NCBI RefSeq assembly: GCF_003994335.1
Contig: NZ_PNQZ01000047.1
Coordinates: 1 to 64,000, forward strand
Origin: Asaia sp. W19
GTDB taxonomy: Bacteria; Pseudomonadota; Alphaproteobacteria; Acetobacterales; Acetobacteraceae
DNA length: 64,000 nt
Direction of reading: 5' to 3'
Below the pieces are notes generated by a model. The model ran no database searches. It had not been told where the DNA came from and saw only the letters and a program-made list of their open reading frames with translations. The position numbers were made by a program, and so were the translations under genes. Below, piece by piece: positions 18,699 to 28,074 of the stretch (position 1 is its first letter; each line of letters opens with the position of its first letter).

Positions 18699-19736
18699 AT
18701 GACCAAGCCTGTCCGTCCCCCTGTCGTGAGCCTCCTCAATGTCGCGCAGGAGGCTGGTGTTTCCCGAGCCACGGCCTCTTTGGTCCTTCGGGAAAGCCCT
18801 CTCGTGGCAGAGGCCACGCGCGAGCGTGTGCGTGAGGCGATGCAACGGCTTGGGTATATCTACAACCGTGGTGCGGCGAATCTCAGGCAGAGCCGTACGG
18901 GAACCATCGGTCTCGTGCTCTCCAACATCGCCAATCCGTTTTTCAGCGCTCTGGCGGGGGGCGTGGACGAAGTCAATGATGAGGCGGATGTCGTCGGGTT
19001 CATCGCCGCCAGCAATGAGTCGGTCGATCGCCAGCTCCGTCAGATTCAGCGCCTGCGTGAACATAATGTGGACGGGGTCATTATTTGCCCTGCAATAGGC
19101 AGTGACGACCGCCTTCTCTCCGAACTGGAGCGTCTCGCCCTGCCCTTCGTGCAGGTATTGCGTGAGATCGAGGCAACGCGCGGGGATTATGTGGCGGCAG
19201 ATTACGCGCTGGGCGTGCGGCTGGCGATCGCGCATCTGGTTTCCGAGGGACGGCGCCGTATCGTGTTTGTTGGGAACATGCCTGTACATTCCGCTGCGCT
19301 TGCACGCCTTCGTGGCTATGAGCAGGCGATAGGTGAATGCGGGCTGGAGGCGCAACCCGTGATCGCAGGCAGTCGTGACAACCGTTTCGACACGGAAGCG
19401 TTCGATGCGCTTCTCGCCTCCGCTACCCCCCCTGATGCGGCGATATGCTATAACGATATCATCGCTCTTGATCTCATGCATCACATCCAGAGCCGTGGCT
19501 TGACCGTCGGGCGGGATATTGCCGTGATCGGTATGGATGATCTGCCCCAGGCAGCGGCTTCTTATCCTGCGCTGACAACCGTTGCGACATCTCCCCGCCT
19601 CATCGGTCGCAAGGCCGCGTCCCTCCTGCAGAAAAGACTCGCGATGCCAGGGCGTGAGCGCCAGCGTGTCGTCATGGCGCCAGAGCTTGTCCTGCGCGCC
19701 AGTACAGGGCTCATGCCCCACGGCCCCTCCCCCTGA
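18699..19736 (+). CDS. LacI family transcriptional regulator
   Basis: The protein has about 345 residues. An N-terminal helix-turn-helix with hinge (VSLLNVAQEAGVSRATASLV, then LGYIYNRGAANLR) precedes a periplasmic-binding-protein-like effector domain (GTIGLVLSNIANPFFSAL to the C-terminus). ATG 18699 has AGGAAA upstream and gives a normal N-terminus; the frame could extend 17 codons further up but without a site. Placed at the head of the plus-strand catabolic cluster, it probably represses the genes downstream. A CG-centred palindrome 170 bp beyond its stop is a fitting operator. Confidence 0.92.
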   Translation: MTKPVRPPVVSLLNVAQEAGVSRATASLVLRESPLVAEATRERVREAMQRLGYIYNRGAANLRQSRTGTIGLVLSNIANPFFSALAGGVDEVNDEADVVGFIAASNESVDRQLRQIQRLREHNVDGVIICPAIGSDDRLLSELERLALPFVQVLREIEATRGDYVAADYALGVRLAIAHLVSEGRRRIVFVGNMPVHSAALARLRGYEQAIGECGLEAQPVIAGSRDNRFDTEAFDALLASATPPDAAICYNDIIALDLMHHIQSRGLTVGRDIAVIGMDDLPQAAASYPALTTVATSPRLIGRKAASLLQKRLAMPGRERQRVVMAPELVLRASTGLMPHGPSP

Positions 19737-20055
19737 TTTTCCGGGGTAGGCAACCACAAATCACACAACAGTGAAATTCGTGTCACATAAAGTCTGTGAC
19801 TTTCGTGAGAAACTGGCGTTCTGTTGCATTACGATTTTGTTAGATCGTCTCTCTCCCTCCCACTGACCTGAATGGAATGACATCGGGGTGAGGTTGGAAG
19901 CGAGATTTAGATCGATCTAAATGGCAATGTTCAGACCGGGTGCGCAGGTGCCCAAGGCGGTATGTCATGACAACAAGCCTTTACGTATTCCACCCCCTCC
20001 TTGGAGATGAGTTGTCCCAGGCATCGTCGACACCGATCACCACCGGGAGGGTGTG
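19737..20055. promoter_or_regulatory. Regulatory region ahead of the catabolic cluster
   Basis: This 319-base non-coding stretch separates the LacI gene from the MFS transporter gene. It contains an inverted repeat AAAGTC-TGT-GACTTT (19789-19803), a GTGA-N8-TCAC pair (19771-19786) and an 18-bp perfect palindrome (19905-19922). GGGAGG at 20045-20050 is the ribosome site of the transporter gene. I could not define a -35/-10 pair with confidence. Confidence 0.6.
19905..19922. promoter_or_regulatory. Perfect 18-bp palindrome, candidate LacI-family operator
   Basis: ATTTAGATCGATCTAAAT is a perfect palindrome centred on CG, the typical geometry of LacI-family operators. It lies 134 bp before the transporter start and directly downstream of a LacI-family gene. 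Operator function is inference. Confidence 0.6.
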
Positions 20056-21471
20056 ATGAGCACAATCGCCTTTGATGCGCGCTCGAGCGACAAATCCCGC
20101 GGTCAGCCCCGCACCGAGGCGCTTGCGCCATCACGGACGGAGTTATCCGAGTCCGAACTGCGTCGCGCAGCCTGGACCTGCTCCATCGGCAGTGCGATGG
20201 AGTATTACGATTTCGCCCTTTACAGTCTGGCCTCGGCACTCATATTCGGCCCGCTGTTCTTTCCGAGCTCCATCCCCGGCCTCGGGCTGGTCGCGAGCTT
20301 TGCCACCTATTTCATCGGCTTTGCGGTTCGCCCTATTGGTGGCCTCTTTTTCGGCCGCCTTGGTGACAGGCACGGACGCAAGAGGGTCCTGCTTCTTACG
20401 GTCACGCTTATGGGGCTGGCCAGCGCCATGATCGGGCTCATCCCGTCCTACGGGTCGATCGGATATGCGGCGCCCCTGCTTTTGGTGCTCCTACGCATGG
20501 CCCAAGGTTTTGGGGCCGGGGCAGAGCAGGCCGGGGCAGCCGTCATGATGACGGAGTCCGCGCCCCGGCAGCGACGCGGCTATTATGCGGCCCTCCCCTT
20601 TCTTGGCATTCAGCTCGGCACGGTTGCCGCAGGTCTGATCTACTACGCGATGCTGACCGGCGTACCCGATATCACCCAGACCATGCTTTGGCGCGTCCCC
20701 TTCGTGGGAAGCGCCGTTCTGTTGCTGATCGCGCTCTATATGCGGCTGCGCCTCAAGGAATCGCCTACCTTTGCCAAGCTGCAGGACGATGAGCGGCATG
20801 AGGAAGTCATGCCGATCCGTGAGACGCTCACAACGTCCTGGCGGCCAATTCTCGCGGGGTTGGGCCTGCGCATGGCGGAGAATGGCGGCTCATCCATCTA
20901 TCAGGTGCTGGCCATCAGCTATCTGGTGCATACGGTGGGAATGAGCAGCCAGTGGGGTACGCTCGTCCTGATCGGTGCGGCGATCGTGGGCGGTGTGACC
21001 ATTCCTGTTGCAGGTATGCTGAGCGACCGGTTCGGGCGAGTGCGTGTCTATCGTGGCTTCGCTCTGCTGCAGGCCGTAAGCGCGTTGCCGGTCTGGTATG
21101 TGTTCAGCCAGGGGAATCCGGTCGCGTCGGCCATCGCCTTGTCCTTTGCACTCGGTGTGGCGACCTGGGGCATGTTCGGAACTCAGGGCGCCTTTTTGCC
21201 CGAGATGTTCGGCTTGCGTCATCGTTATACCGCCGTCTCCTTCACACGTGAGTTTTCCTCAGTGATCGCGGGCGGTGTCTCTCCCATGGTGGGCCAGTTC
21301 CTGATCGCGATGTTTGCCCGGTTCCATATCGGGGGTGTGAGCAGCGGCAAATATGCCTGGATCCCTCTCGCGACTTATGTGGTGTTTCTCGCCTGCCTGG
21401 CGGTTCTCGCCACATTCTACATTCCTGAAACGAAGGGCCGCGACCTGATGGCGGCAGAGGATGCGCTGTGA
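20056..21471 (+). CDS. MFS transporter, metabolite:H+ symporter (MHS) family
   Basis: This inner-membrane carrier of about 471 residues has 12 hydrophobic segments. The MHS-type opening (SIGSAMEYYDFALYSL) and the loop motif FGRLGDRHGRKRVLL between TM2 and TM3 are clear, with its repeat LSDRFGRVRVYRGF in the second half. Relatives (ShiA, KgtP, ProP) carry organic acids or betaines. Here it probably imports the sugar acid or related substrate of the cluster. ATG 20056 follows GGAGG by five bases. Confidence 0.88.
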   Translation: MSTIAFDARSSDKSRGQPRTEALAPSRTELSESELRRAAWTCSIGSAMEYYDFALYSLASALIFGPLFFPSSIPGLGLVASFATYFIGFAVRPIGGLFFGRLGDRHGRKRVLLLTVTLMGLASAMIGLIPSYGSIGYAAPLLLVLLRMAQGFGAGAEQAGAAVMMTESAPRQRRGYYAALPFLGIQLGTVAAGLIYYAMLTGVPDITQTMLWRVPFVGSAVLLLIALYMRLRLKESPTFAKLQDDERHEEVMPIRETLTTSWRPILAGLGLRMAENGGSSIYQVLAISYLVHTVGMSSQWGTLVLIGAAIVGGVTIPVAGMLSDRFGRVRVYRGFALLQAVSALPVWYVFSQGNPVASAIALSFALGVATWGMFGTQGAFLPEMFGLRHRYTAVSFTREFSSVIAGGVSPMVGQFLIAMFARFHIGGVSSGKYAWIPLATYVVFLACLAVLATFYIPETKGRDLMAAEDAL

Positions 21472-21641
21472 GCGTGCTTCAGGGTCTGTTTCGGCCCGGC
21501 TTTCTGCTTCCGTGGTCGCGCGTTTTTTGCGGGGGTGTCGGGGCCGGGACGATCCCTGATGGCGCATCCGTGTCGAATACGGCCCCAGACCCTTTATTCC
21601 AGACTCGACCCCTCCCCCTACATGACCGAAAGCGCCTTGCC

Positions 21642-22433
21642 ATGAGTAATGCAGATACGCTCTCTCCCTCACGTGAGGCGCTTCTGACGGACCGTCTGAT
21701 GGCCGTGCGCGACGGGGCTCCTCCGCTGATCCATCTTGACCCGACGCTCATTCCCGAAACGGAGACCGAAGCCTACGGAATTCAGGATCACGTAGCTCGG
21801 GCGCTGCAAGCCCGGTACGGATCCGTGATCGGATGGAAAGTCGGCGCGGCGTCGAGTGAGGCTGTCCCGTTCGCAGCCCCGCTGCATGAAGCGACGCTCT
21901 TTCACGGCGATACCGCCCTTCCCCACGGTTTCTGCCGCCATCGGGGCGTGGAGGCGGAAATTGTCTATCGTTTTGCCCGTGATCTCCCCGCCAGAGAGCG
22001 TCCCTGGACCCTCGAGGAAGTGCTCGACGCCATAGGGTCGGTCCACACGGCCATCGAGATCATTGATACGCGTTTTGCGGAGCCGAATTCCCAGCCGAGA
22101 CTGGCCCATCTCGCCGATCAGGGGAGCCATGGAGCGTTGATCATCGGTCCGGGATCGGATCAGTGGCGCAGTTTGAGCCCCGTTAGTGAAACGGTGACAC
22201 TCAATCTCGGCGATGGGCGTCGCATTACCCATATCGGGGGCAATTCCGCCGGTGATCCGCGACGATTGCTGGTCTGGCTTGCCAATCACGCCGCCGCTCG
22301 CGGCATGCCTCTTCTCAAAGGCTGTGTCGTAACGACCGGCTCCATGACGGATACGGTTTTTCTGCCTTCCGGATTGACCGTTACGGCGCAGATTGCGTCG
22401 CTCGCCCCTGTGAGCGTCACCCTCACACGCTGA
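21642..22433 (+). CDS. 2-keto-4-pentenoate hydratase-like protein (MhpD/FAH superfamily)
   Basis: The protein has about 263 residues and resembles the MhpD branch: AYGIQDHVARAL, IGWKVGAAS, VEAEIVYRFARDLP, EIIDTRF, DQGSHGALIIG. Family members hydrate 2-hydroxy-2,4-dienoates or cleave or decarboxylate related keto acids using a divalent metal. I chose ATG 21642; the frame is open upstream to 21468, but the extra 58 residues do not look like this family. Spacing of 170 bp from the transporter suggests a separate leader. In this cluster it could handle a 2-keto-3-deoxy acid; the substrate is not deducible. Confidence 0.75.
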   Translation: MSNADTLSPSREALLTDRLMAVRDGAPPLIHLDPTLIPETETEAYGIQDHVARALQARYGSVIGWKVGAASSEAVPFAAPLHEATLFHGDTALPHGFCRHRGVEAEIVYRFARDLPARERPWTLEEVLDAIGSVHTAIEIIDTRFAEPNSQPRLAHLADQGSHGALIIGPGSDQWRSLSPVSETVTLNLGDGRRITHIGGNSAGDPRRLLVWLANHAAARGMPLLKGCVVTTGSMTDTVFLPSGLTVTAQIASLAPVSVTLTR

Positions 22434-22512
22434 GTCATCCGTCGAAACTCCGCCAGCATCCCAAGGCGCCCGGACACGCGAGCGCCGCCCACCCGTTTTT
22501 CCATGAGGCGCT

Positions 22513-23439
22513 ATGATGAAACCCGATATTCTTCTTCTCGAGCCGATGATGCCCGCTATCGAGACGGCGCTCGATAGCGCCTATAGGGTGCATCGCTGGA
22601 CCGGCGGCACACCATCGGAAGGGGGGGCAATACGGGGTATCGTGACCGGCGGTGGCACGGGCGTGCCGCGCACTCTCATGGATGCACTGCCCTCCCTCGA
22701 AATGATCGCGATCAACGGGATCGGGACCGATGCGGTCGATCTCGTTGAGGCGCAGCGCAGGCACATTGCCGTCACCGTCACGCGCGACGTGCTGACCGAT
22801 GATGTGGCCGACCTCGCCATGGCGCTCATCCTGGCCTCCATGCGTGATCTTCTTCCGGGTGACCGGCTTGTACGGGACGGACTATGGGGGAAGCAGGCAT
22901 TGCCTCTCGCGCGCAAGGTCAGCGGCGCCCGGCTCGGCATTGTGGGCATGGGACAGGTTGGGCAGGCGATCGGGCGCAGGGCGCAGGCCTTTGCCATGCC
23001 GGTGTCCTACTACAGCCGGCGTGATCTCGATCTTCCGTTCACGCCTTTCGTTTCGGACCTCGTGAGGCTTGCCGAGCAGAGCGATGTCCTGGTTGTGGCG
23101 GCCTCGGGCGGTGTGCAGTCCCGACATCTCGTCAGCCGTGAGGTCATCGATGCAGTTGGCCCCAAGGGGCTCCTTGTCAATGTCGCGCGTGGCAGTGTGG
23201 TCGATGAGGCCGCTCTGGTGCAGGCCTTGCAGGAAGGGCGTCTGGGCCGCGCTGCCCTAGATGTCTTCACCGACGAACCCCATGTGCCCGAAGCTCTCTG
23301 GTCCATGCCCAATGTCGTGCTTCAGCCTCACCGCGCTTCGGCGACCATCGAGACGCGTCAGGCCATGGGGCAACTCGTGCTCGATAACGTGGCAGCACAT
23401 TTTGCGGGCAAGCCCCTGCTGACGCCCGTCATTCTCTAA
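22513..23439 (+). CDS. D-isomer-specific 2-hydroxyacid dehydrogenase
   Basis: The 308-residue NAD(P)-dependent oxidoreductase has the Rossmann motif LGIVGMGQVGQAIGRRAQAF (near residue 140), the signature VNVARGSVVDEAALVQAL, the catalytic Arg region (VAASGGVQSRHLV) and the terminal His in QPHRASATIETR. It is related to glyoxylate/hydroxypyruvate reductases (GhrB-like). In the cluster it may reduce a 2-keto acid by-product. The start could be ATG 22513 or 22516. Confidence 0.85.
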   Translation: MMKPDILLLEPMMPAIETALDSAYRVHRWTGGTPSEGGAIRGIVTGGGTGVPRTLMDALPSLEMIAINGIGTDAVDLVEAQRRHIAVTVTRDVLTDDVADLAMALILASMRDLLPGDRLVRDGLWGKQALPLARKVSGARLGIVGMGQVGQAIGRRAQAFAMPVSYYSRRDLDLPFTPFVSDLVRLAEQSDVLVVAASGGVQSRHLVSREVIDAVGPKGLLVNVARGSVVDEAALVQALQEGRLGRAALDVFTDEPHVPEALWSMPNVVLQPHRASATIETRQAMGQLVLDNVAAHFAGKPLLTPVIL

Positions 23440-23459
23440 CACTCCCCTCAGGTTCAACG

Positions 23460-23474
23460 CCCCGCGAGGGGTTT
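23460..23474 (+). terminator. Small GNRA-loop hairpin after the dehydrogenase gene
   Basis: CCCC-GCGA-GGGG-TTT lies 21 bases past the dehydrogenase stop and 16 bases before oprB. The stem is only four base pairs. It may soften readthrough between the two genes, or be incidental. Confidence 0.25.
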
Positions 23475-23489
23475 CCCGGATTCTGGATC

Positions 23490-24932
23490 ATGAGACCACG
23501 GTTCTCACACAAGGCCCCGCCTGTCGCGGGGTCAATTCTGGCGCTCGCGCTCATTTCCGGCGCGACGCTGACCATTATGGCGCCAGATGCGCTTGCGCAG
23601 TATCGCGGGCCGATCTCTGAAACGGCCCCCCTCTTTGCCCTCGATACGCCGACCTCTTATGCGAATACACCTTTCACGCCGCCGGTTGAAAGTATGGTTC
23701 TCCCTTGGGAGCGCCTGATCAAGCGGCTGAACAAGCGCGGGATCGGTATCGTGGTCGACTACACGAGCGAGAGCGCGCTGGTGCTCAATGCGGGGCATGC
23801 TGGGGATGCCGGGTACGCGCATCAGATTGGTGTCGAACTCGATCTCGACTGGGAGAAGCTGGCAGGATGGAAGGGGTTCGTTACTCACGCGGTGATCGTC
23901 AATCGCGCGGGGCATAATCTGGCCGCCGATCTGGGGGAGCGCTCCCTGAATGGTTTCCAGGAGATCTATGGCGGCGGCGGCAATGTGGGCGTGCATCTTG
24001 TCTATGTGTACGGTACGCAGAACCTGCTTAAAGACCGTATGCAGATTGCTCTGGGCAAGATGCCGGTGAATATCGACTTCGCCAATTCTCCCCTGTTCTG
24101 CACCTTCATGAACAAGTCCAATTGTGGCATCCCTAAATCTCTGACCCGCACGGCTGCGGGATACGGGACTTATCCCGGCTCTACCTGGGGCGCGAGGCTG
24201 CGTTACTGGCCGCTCCATGGCGTCTATGCCCAGACCGGTCTTTACGGCGTGAACCCCTACCTCAACAGCAATCAATATGATCGCACCGGGTTCAGAATGG
24301 GTACGGAACTCTACACAGGCGTCTATATTCCAACCGAGATCGGGCTCATCCCATCCTTCGGTAAAAACCAGCTCGTCGGGCATTATAAATTCGGTGTCGC
24401 CTATGATTCGTCCAACTACCGAGATCTCTATTACGATGCCGCCATGAACCCCGCTGCCGCAACGGGACTCCCCTATCGCTGGACAAACGGCAAGACACAG
24501 CTCTGGCTCCAGGGGGATCAGATGGTCGTGCGTAACGGTCATGGGCCGTTGCAAGGCATGTATGTTCTCGCCGGTGCAACCAAGAGCCAGGGTGAGAACA
24601 GCCCCTATGACTGGCAGGTCTATGCGGGACTGGTTGATCGGGGGTTCTTCAAGTCGCGACCCAAGGATACATTCGGGGTGGAATGGTCTGAGACCTTTGC
24701 CAGTCACCAACTCGTCGCTTCGCAATGGATACGTTACCGTCAGGGGCGCTCACTGCCGGGAAATGCCACTTATCCGCAGAGCCATATCATGACCTTCGAG
24801 GCGACCTACAACATCCACGTCTTTCGCGGCCTGTCGATCCAGCCTGACTACCAACATATCTGGCGCACCAATCTCCAGGCCGACAAGCCTCAGGTCGATG
24901 CTGTTGGGCTCAAGATCCATGCCGTGCTCTGA
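23490..24932 (+). CDS. oprB: OprB family carbohydrate-selective porin
   Basis: The 480-residue outer-membrane beta-barrel has an N-terminal signal (hydrophobic stretch to about residue 36, ending DALAQ). OprB features include WERLIKRLNKRGIGI, a GGGGNVGVHLVYVYGTQNL stretch, and a C-terminus of alternating aromatic strands. It lets sugars or sugar derivatives cross the outer membrane. Acetic acid bacteria have many OprB paralogues, often next to the catabolic genes they serve, as here. Confidence 0.9.
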   Translation: MRPRFSHKAPPVAGSILALALISGATLTIMAPDALAQYRGPISETAPLFALDTPTSYANTPFTPPVESMVLPWERLIKRLNKRGIGIVVDYTSESALVLNAGHAGDAGYAHQIGVELDLDWEKLAGWKGFVTHAVIVNRAGHNLAADLGERSLNGFQEIYGGGGNVGVHLVYVYGTQNLLKDRMQIALGKMPVNIDFANSPLFCTFMNKSNCGIPKSLTRTAAGYGTYPGSTWGARLRYWPLHGVYAQTGLYGVNPYLNSNQYDRTGFRMGTELYTGVYIPTEIGLIPSFGKNQLVGHYKFGVAYDSSNYRDLYYDAAMNPAAATGLPYRWTNGKTQLWLQGDQMVVRNGHGPLQGMYVLAGATKSQGENSPYDWQVYAGLVDRGFFKSRPKDTFGVEWSETFASHQLVASQWIRYRQGRSLPGNATYPQSHIMTFEATYNIHVFRGLSIQPDYQHIWRTNLQADKPQVDAVGLKIHAVL

Positions 24933-25032
24933 ATGTCCGTTGGGGAGGGATTGCAGATGAAACGCACGCTTTGTAAGAGATCCGCATAGACGTGATGTGA
25001 CACGAGCTTCCGCTCCCTGCACCATTTCCGGC

Positions 25033-25974
25033 ATGATGGACACCCTCGTATTTCGGCTCAAGTTCAGGCAGTTGCTGCTTCTGCGGCAGATCAGTCGCGA
25101 GCCTGCGCTCAATCGCGCTGCGCGCTCGTTGAATCTCTCCCAGCCGACCGCCTCGAAGCTACTGCAGGACATGGAAACCGATCTCGAAGCCCAGCTTTTC
25201 GAGCGTCATACTCATGGGCTGACCCCGACGCGATCAGGGTTGGTAGCAATACGCCATGCCGAGCAGATCCTGGCCGATCTGGGGCGTCTGCGCCATGATC
25301 TGCAGGCGGTCGGACGTGGGCTTTCCGGGACGGTGACGATCGGTACGATCGGCGCGCCGCTCCATGAGATCATCACGCCTGTTCTGGTGTCGCTTGCAGA
25401 GACGGAGCCCGAGTTATGTGTCACTCTGCATGTCGGGACGAGCGACGATCTGATGAACATGCTCCATGCCGGGCGTATCGATCTCGCCATAGGGCGCGCG
25501 ATCGAGGGTATCGGTTCCGACCTGCTGCTGGTTGAGGAACTGGCTTCGGAGCAGCTGCTGATTGTTGCTGGCGCGCAGAATCCGATCAATGAGCGTATCC
25601 CCAAAACGCTGCATGACCTGCGTGATGCGCGCTGGATCATTCACACGCGTCCCAGCCCCATGCGTCAGGCCATCGAGACAGCTTTCACGTTGGCGCGATT
25701 GCCCCTCCCTTCCTTTCCGATCGAGCTCTCCTCGGTAACCGCAACGATCGATCTTCTCTCCCAGTCGGACATGCTGGCAGTGGTACCGCGTTCGATCTAC
25801 AAACTCTTCGCAAGGTCAGGAATTCTGCGGGAACTGCCGGTCTCGCTCCCCGACATTATGGGGTCCTATTCGCTCATAAGATTGCGCAACCGGACAGTGA
25901 CGCCTGAAATGGATTATCTTGCCGGTGAAATAAGGGGGCGGGCTATCGGATTATCTGATAACGCCATCAAATAA
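25033..25974 (+). CDS. LysR family transcriptional regulator
   Basis: The protein has about 313 residues. The N-terminal winged helix-turn-helix (ALNRAARSLNLSQPTASKLLQ) is followed by a LysR substrate-binding domain (GTVTIGTIGAPLHEIITPVL onward). I chose ATG 25033 (or 25036); a GTG at 24997 adds 12 residues. It stands inside the catabolic cluster on the same strand, upstream of the dehydrogenase-isomerase fusion, and is likely a local activator responding to a pathway intermediate. The ligand is unknown. Confidence 0.9.
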   Translation: MMDTLVFRLKFRQLLLLRQISREPALNRAARSLNLSQPTASKLLQDMETDLEAQLFERHTHGLTPTRSGLVAIRHAEQILADLGRLRHDLQAVGRGLSGTVTIGTIGAPLHEIITPVLVSLAETEPELCVTLHVGTSDDLMNMLHAGRIDLAIGRAIEGIGSDLLLVEELASEQLLIVAGAQNPINERIPKTLHDLRDARWIIHTRPSPMRQAIETAFTLARLPLPSFPIELSSVTATIDLLSQSDMLAVVPRSIYKLFARSGILRELPVSLPDIMGSYSLIRLRNRTVTPEMDYLAGEIRGRAIGLSDNAIK

Positions 25975-26049
25975 GTCTTATCGACTTTGTAATGTCGCTC
26001 GTTTCTTCTGCCCCGGTTGATTGTGTAATCATACGGGTAGCCTGAAATC

Positions 26050-28074
26050 ATGCATGTTCTAATCCTCGGTGCGGCTGGAATGCTGGGGCGAAAGCTGACC
26101 GAGAGTTTCATCGGCAGGCCCGATGGTTCATTTCCCGGGCCCTCAATCCTGACCCTCGCCGATGTCACGGCGCCGGAGGTGCCGCTGGGCTTTGCCGGTA
26201 CGGTCAGCTGCGTTGCGGCAGATCTCGCTGCGCCTGAAGCGGCGGCACAGCTCCTCGCCCAGAGGCCTGATATCATCTTTCATCTGGCCGCTGTCGTATC
26301 CGGCGCTGCCGAGACGGATATGGCGCTCGGTTACCGGGTCAATCTCGACGCCTCACGCGCTCTGTTTGAAGCGATCAGGGAGCTTCACGAGCAGGAAGGC
26401 TACAAGCCGCGCCTCGTCTTTGCCTCCTCCATCGGCGTGTTCGGTCGGCCTCTGCCCGATGTCATACCCGACAGCCAGATCCCGACCCCAGAGAGCAGAT
26501 ATGGCGTACAGAAGGCCATGGTCGAATTGCTTCTCACAGACTATTCGCGTCGTGGTATTTTCGATGGCGTTGCGCCGCGTATCCCGACCATTTGCGTGCG
26601 CCCGGGCGCGCCGAACGCCGCGGCGTCGGGATTTTTCTCAACGATCATTCGCGAGCCGCTGATCGGGCGCGAGGCCATTCTTCCGGTGCCACGCGACACG
26701 CGCCACTGGCTCGCCAGCCCGCGCGCCGCTGTCAAGGCACTCCGTCACGCGGCGGAGCTCGACTACGCCTTGATCAGTCCTCGGCCAGTCTTCACACTTC
26801 CTGCCCTGAGCGTCACCGTAGAGGAGCAGATCGAGGCGTTGCGACGCGTCGCTGGCACCAGGGCCGTGTCGCTTATCCGTGAGGTACCGGACGCGTTCGT
26901 TCAGCATTTCGTCTCGTCATGGCCCAAGGCGTTCGACACGCATCGGGCGCTGAGTCTCGGTTTCGAGCCCGATGCGTCGTTCGAGGCGATCATCCGTGCG
27001 CACATTGAAGACGAGCTCGATGGCTGTGTTGACGGGGCGCCTCTTTCCTCGGCCAGCACGCCTGGCTCTGCCAGCATGAGCAGGGTCTGGGCATCGGCCC
27101 ACGACAACGCGCCGCTCGCGCGGCATATCGATAAAAGGTCGAATGCCATGCCCTGGACTGCGAAGACCTGGCCGATTGCGGCCGCGATGATCCAGTATCC
27201 CCCTCTGCTTCCAGATGGGACTTCCGTGCAGGACCAGAGCGCAGAAGGCTGGGCCAGGACGCTCCTGGATGTAAGTCGTGCGGGGTTCACCGAGCTGGAT
27301 CCGACTGATTGCTGGTTGCGCCTGGCGGATCTCTCAAAGCCCAGACAGCGCGACTTTCTGTCGGTCTGCGGCGATCTCGGGCTGTCCATCCCGGCCATCT
27401 CCACCTCGCGTCGCTCGGTGATCGATCCGGATCCCGACAAGGCCGATGCCGCGTTGTCCTATATCCATAGGGTGATCGATACGGCCGCAGAGATTGGTGC
27501 GCGCGAAATCGCAGTCGGTTTTGCGACGGCGCTGACCGAGCCTCAGCGCAAGGCGCTCTGGTTCTGGACCGCGCAGGGCCATCAGGACCCCGATGATCCG
27601 GAGGTCTGGAAAAAGGCCGTGACGCGCATTCGTGAGCTCGCGGATCATGCCCAGAGCGTTGGGGTCACCCTGTCGCTCGAGATGTACGAGGACACCTATC
27701 TGGGTTCGGCGGATTCCAGCGTGAAGTTCGTACGCGACGTCGATCATCCCGCCTGCGGTATCAATGCCGATATCGGCAATCTTGTCCGGTTGCACCGCCC
27801 CATGGAGCGCTGGCAGGACATGATGAAGAAGCTCGCTCCCTATCTTCGATATTGGCACGTCAAAAATTATTTGCGCACGGAGGACGAGACGACAGGTATG
27901 ATCGTCACGGCGCCTGCCCCGATGGAGCAGGGCGTGATCAGCTATCGCGCCGCGATCAACATGGCGCTCGAGCACGGCTATGCCAGCCCCTTCCTGGTCG
28001 AGCATTATGGTGGTGACGGGCTTAGTGTTGCCGCGCAGAACCGGGATTATATCCGGAGGATACTGCCGCAATGA
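26050..28074 (+). CDS. Fusion: DenD-like sugar-acid dehydrogenase + xylose-isomerase-like TIM barrel
   Basis: One 674-residue frame holds two enzymes. Residues 1 to about 325 are an extended SDR close to D-erythronate dehydrogenase (DenD): NAD motif GAAGMLGRKL, FASSIGVFG, YGVQKAM (YxxxK) and RDTRHWLASPRAAV. A Ser/Ala-rich linker (about 326-366) leads to a TIM barrel (367-674) with likely metal ligands in SLEMYED, GINADIGN, YWHVKNY and LVEHYGGD, the E-D-H-E pattern of the xylose-isomerase-like superfamily (EryC, OtnI and OiaC belong there). An in-frame ATG at 27148 with AAAGG ahead could also start the second domain alone. Its stop overlaps the next gene by ATGA. The pair suggests oxidation of a sugar acid followed by isomerisation or decarboxylation. 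Confidence 0.8.
   Translation: MHVLILGAAGMLGRKLTESFIGRPDGSFPGPSILTLADVTAPEVPLGFAGTVSCVAADLAAPEAAAQLLAQRPDIIFHLAAVVSGAAETDMALGYRVNLDASRALFEAIRELHEQEGYKPRLVFASSIGVFGRPLPDVIPDSQIPTPESRYGVQKAMVELLLTDYSRRGIFDGVAPRIPTICVRPGAPNAAASGFFSTIIREPLIGREAILPVPRDTRHWLASPRAAVKALRHAAELDYALISPRPVFTLPALSVTVEEQIEALRRVAGTRAVSLIREVPDAFVQHFVSSWPKAFDTHRALSLGFEPDASFEAIIRAHIEDELDGCVDGAPLSSASTPGSASMSRVWASAHDNAPLARHIDKRSNAMPWTAKTWPIAAAMIQYPPLLPDGTSVQDQSAEGWARTLLDVSRAGFTELDPTDCWLRLADLSKPRQRDFLSVCGDLGLSIPAISTSRRSVIDPDPDKADAALSYIHRVIDTAAEIGAREIAVGFATALTEPQRKALWFWTAQGHQDPDDPEVWKKAVTRIRELADHAQSVGVTLSLEMYEDTYLGSADSSVKFVRDVDHPACGINADIGNLVRLHRPMERWQDMMKKLAPYLRYWHVKNYLRTEDETTGMIVTAPAPMEQGVISYRAAINMALEHGYASPFLVEHYGGDGLSVAAQNRDYIRRILPQ

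Noticed and set aside
18228-20055. Transposon or insertion sequence near the 17-bp repeat
   Set aside because: No transposase fragment or terminal inverted repeats are visible.
21468-21641. N-terminal extension of the hydratase gene overlapping the transporter stop
   Set aside because: The extra 58 residues do not match the MhpD family and would make the protein longer than usual; ATG 21642 fits better.
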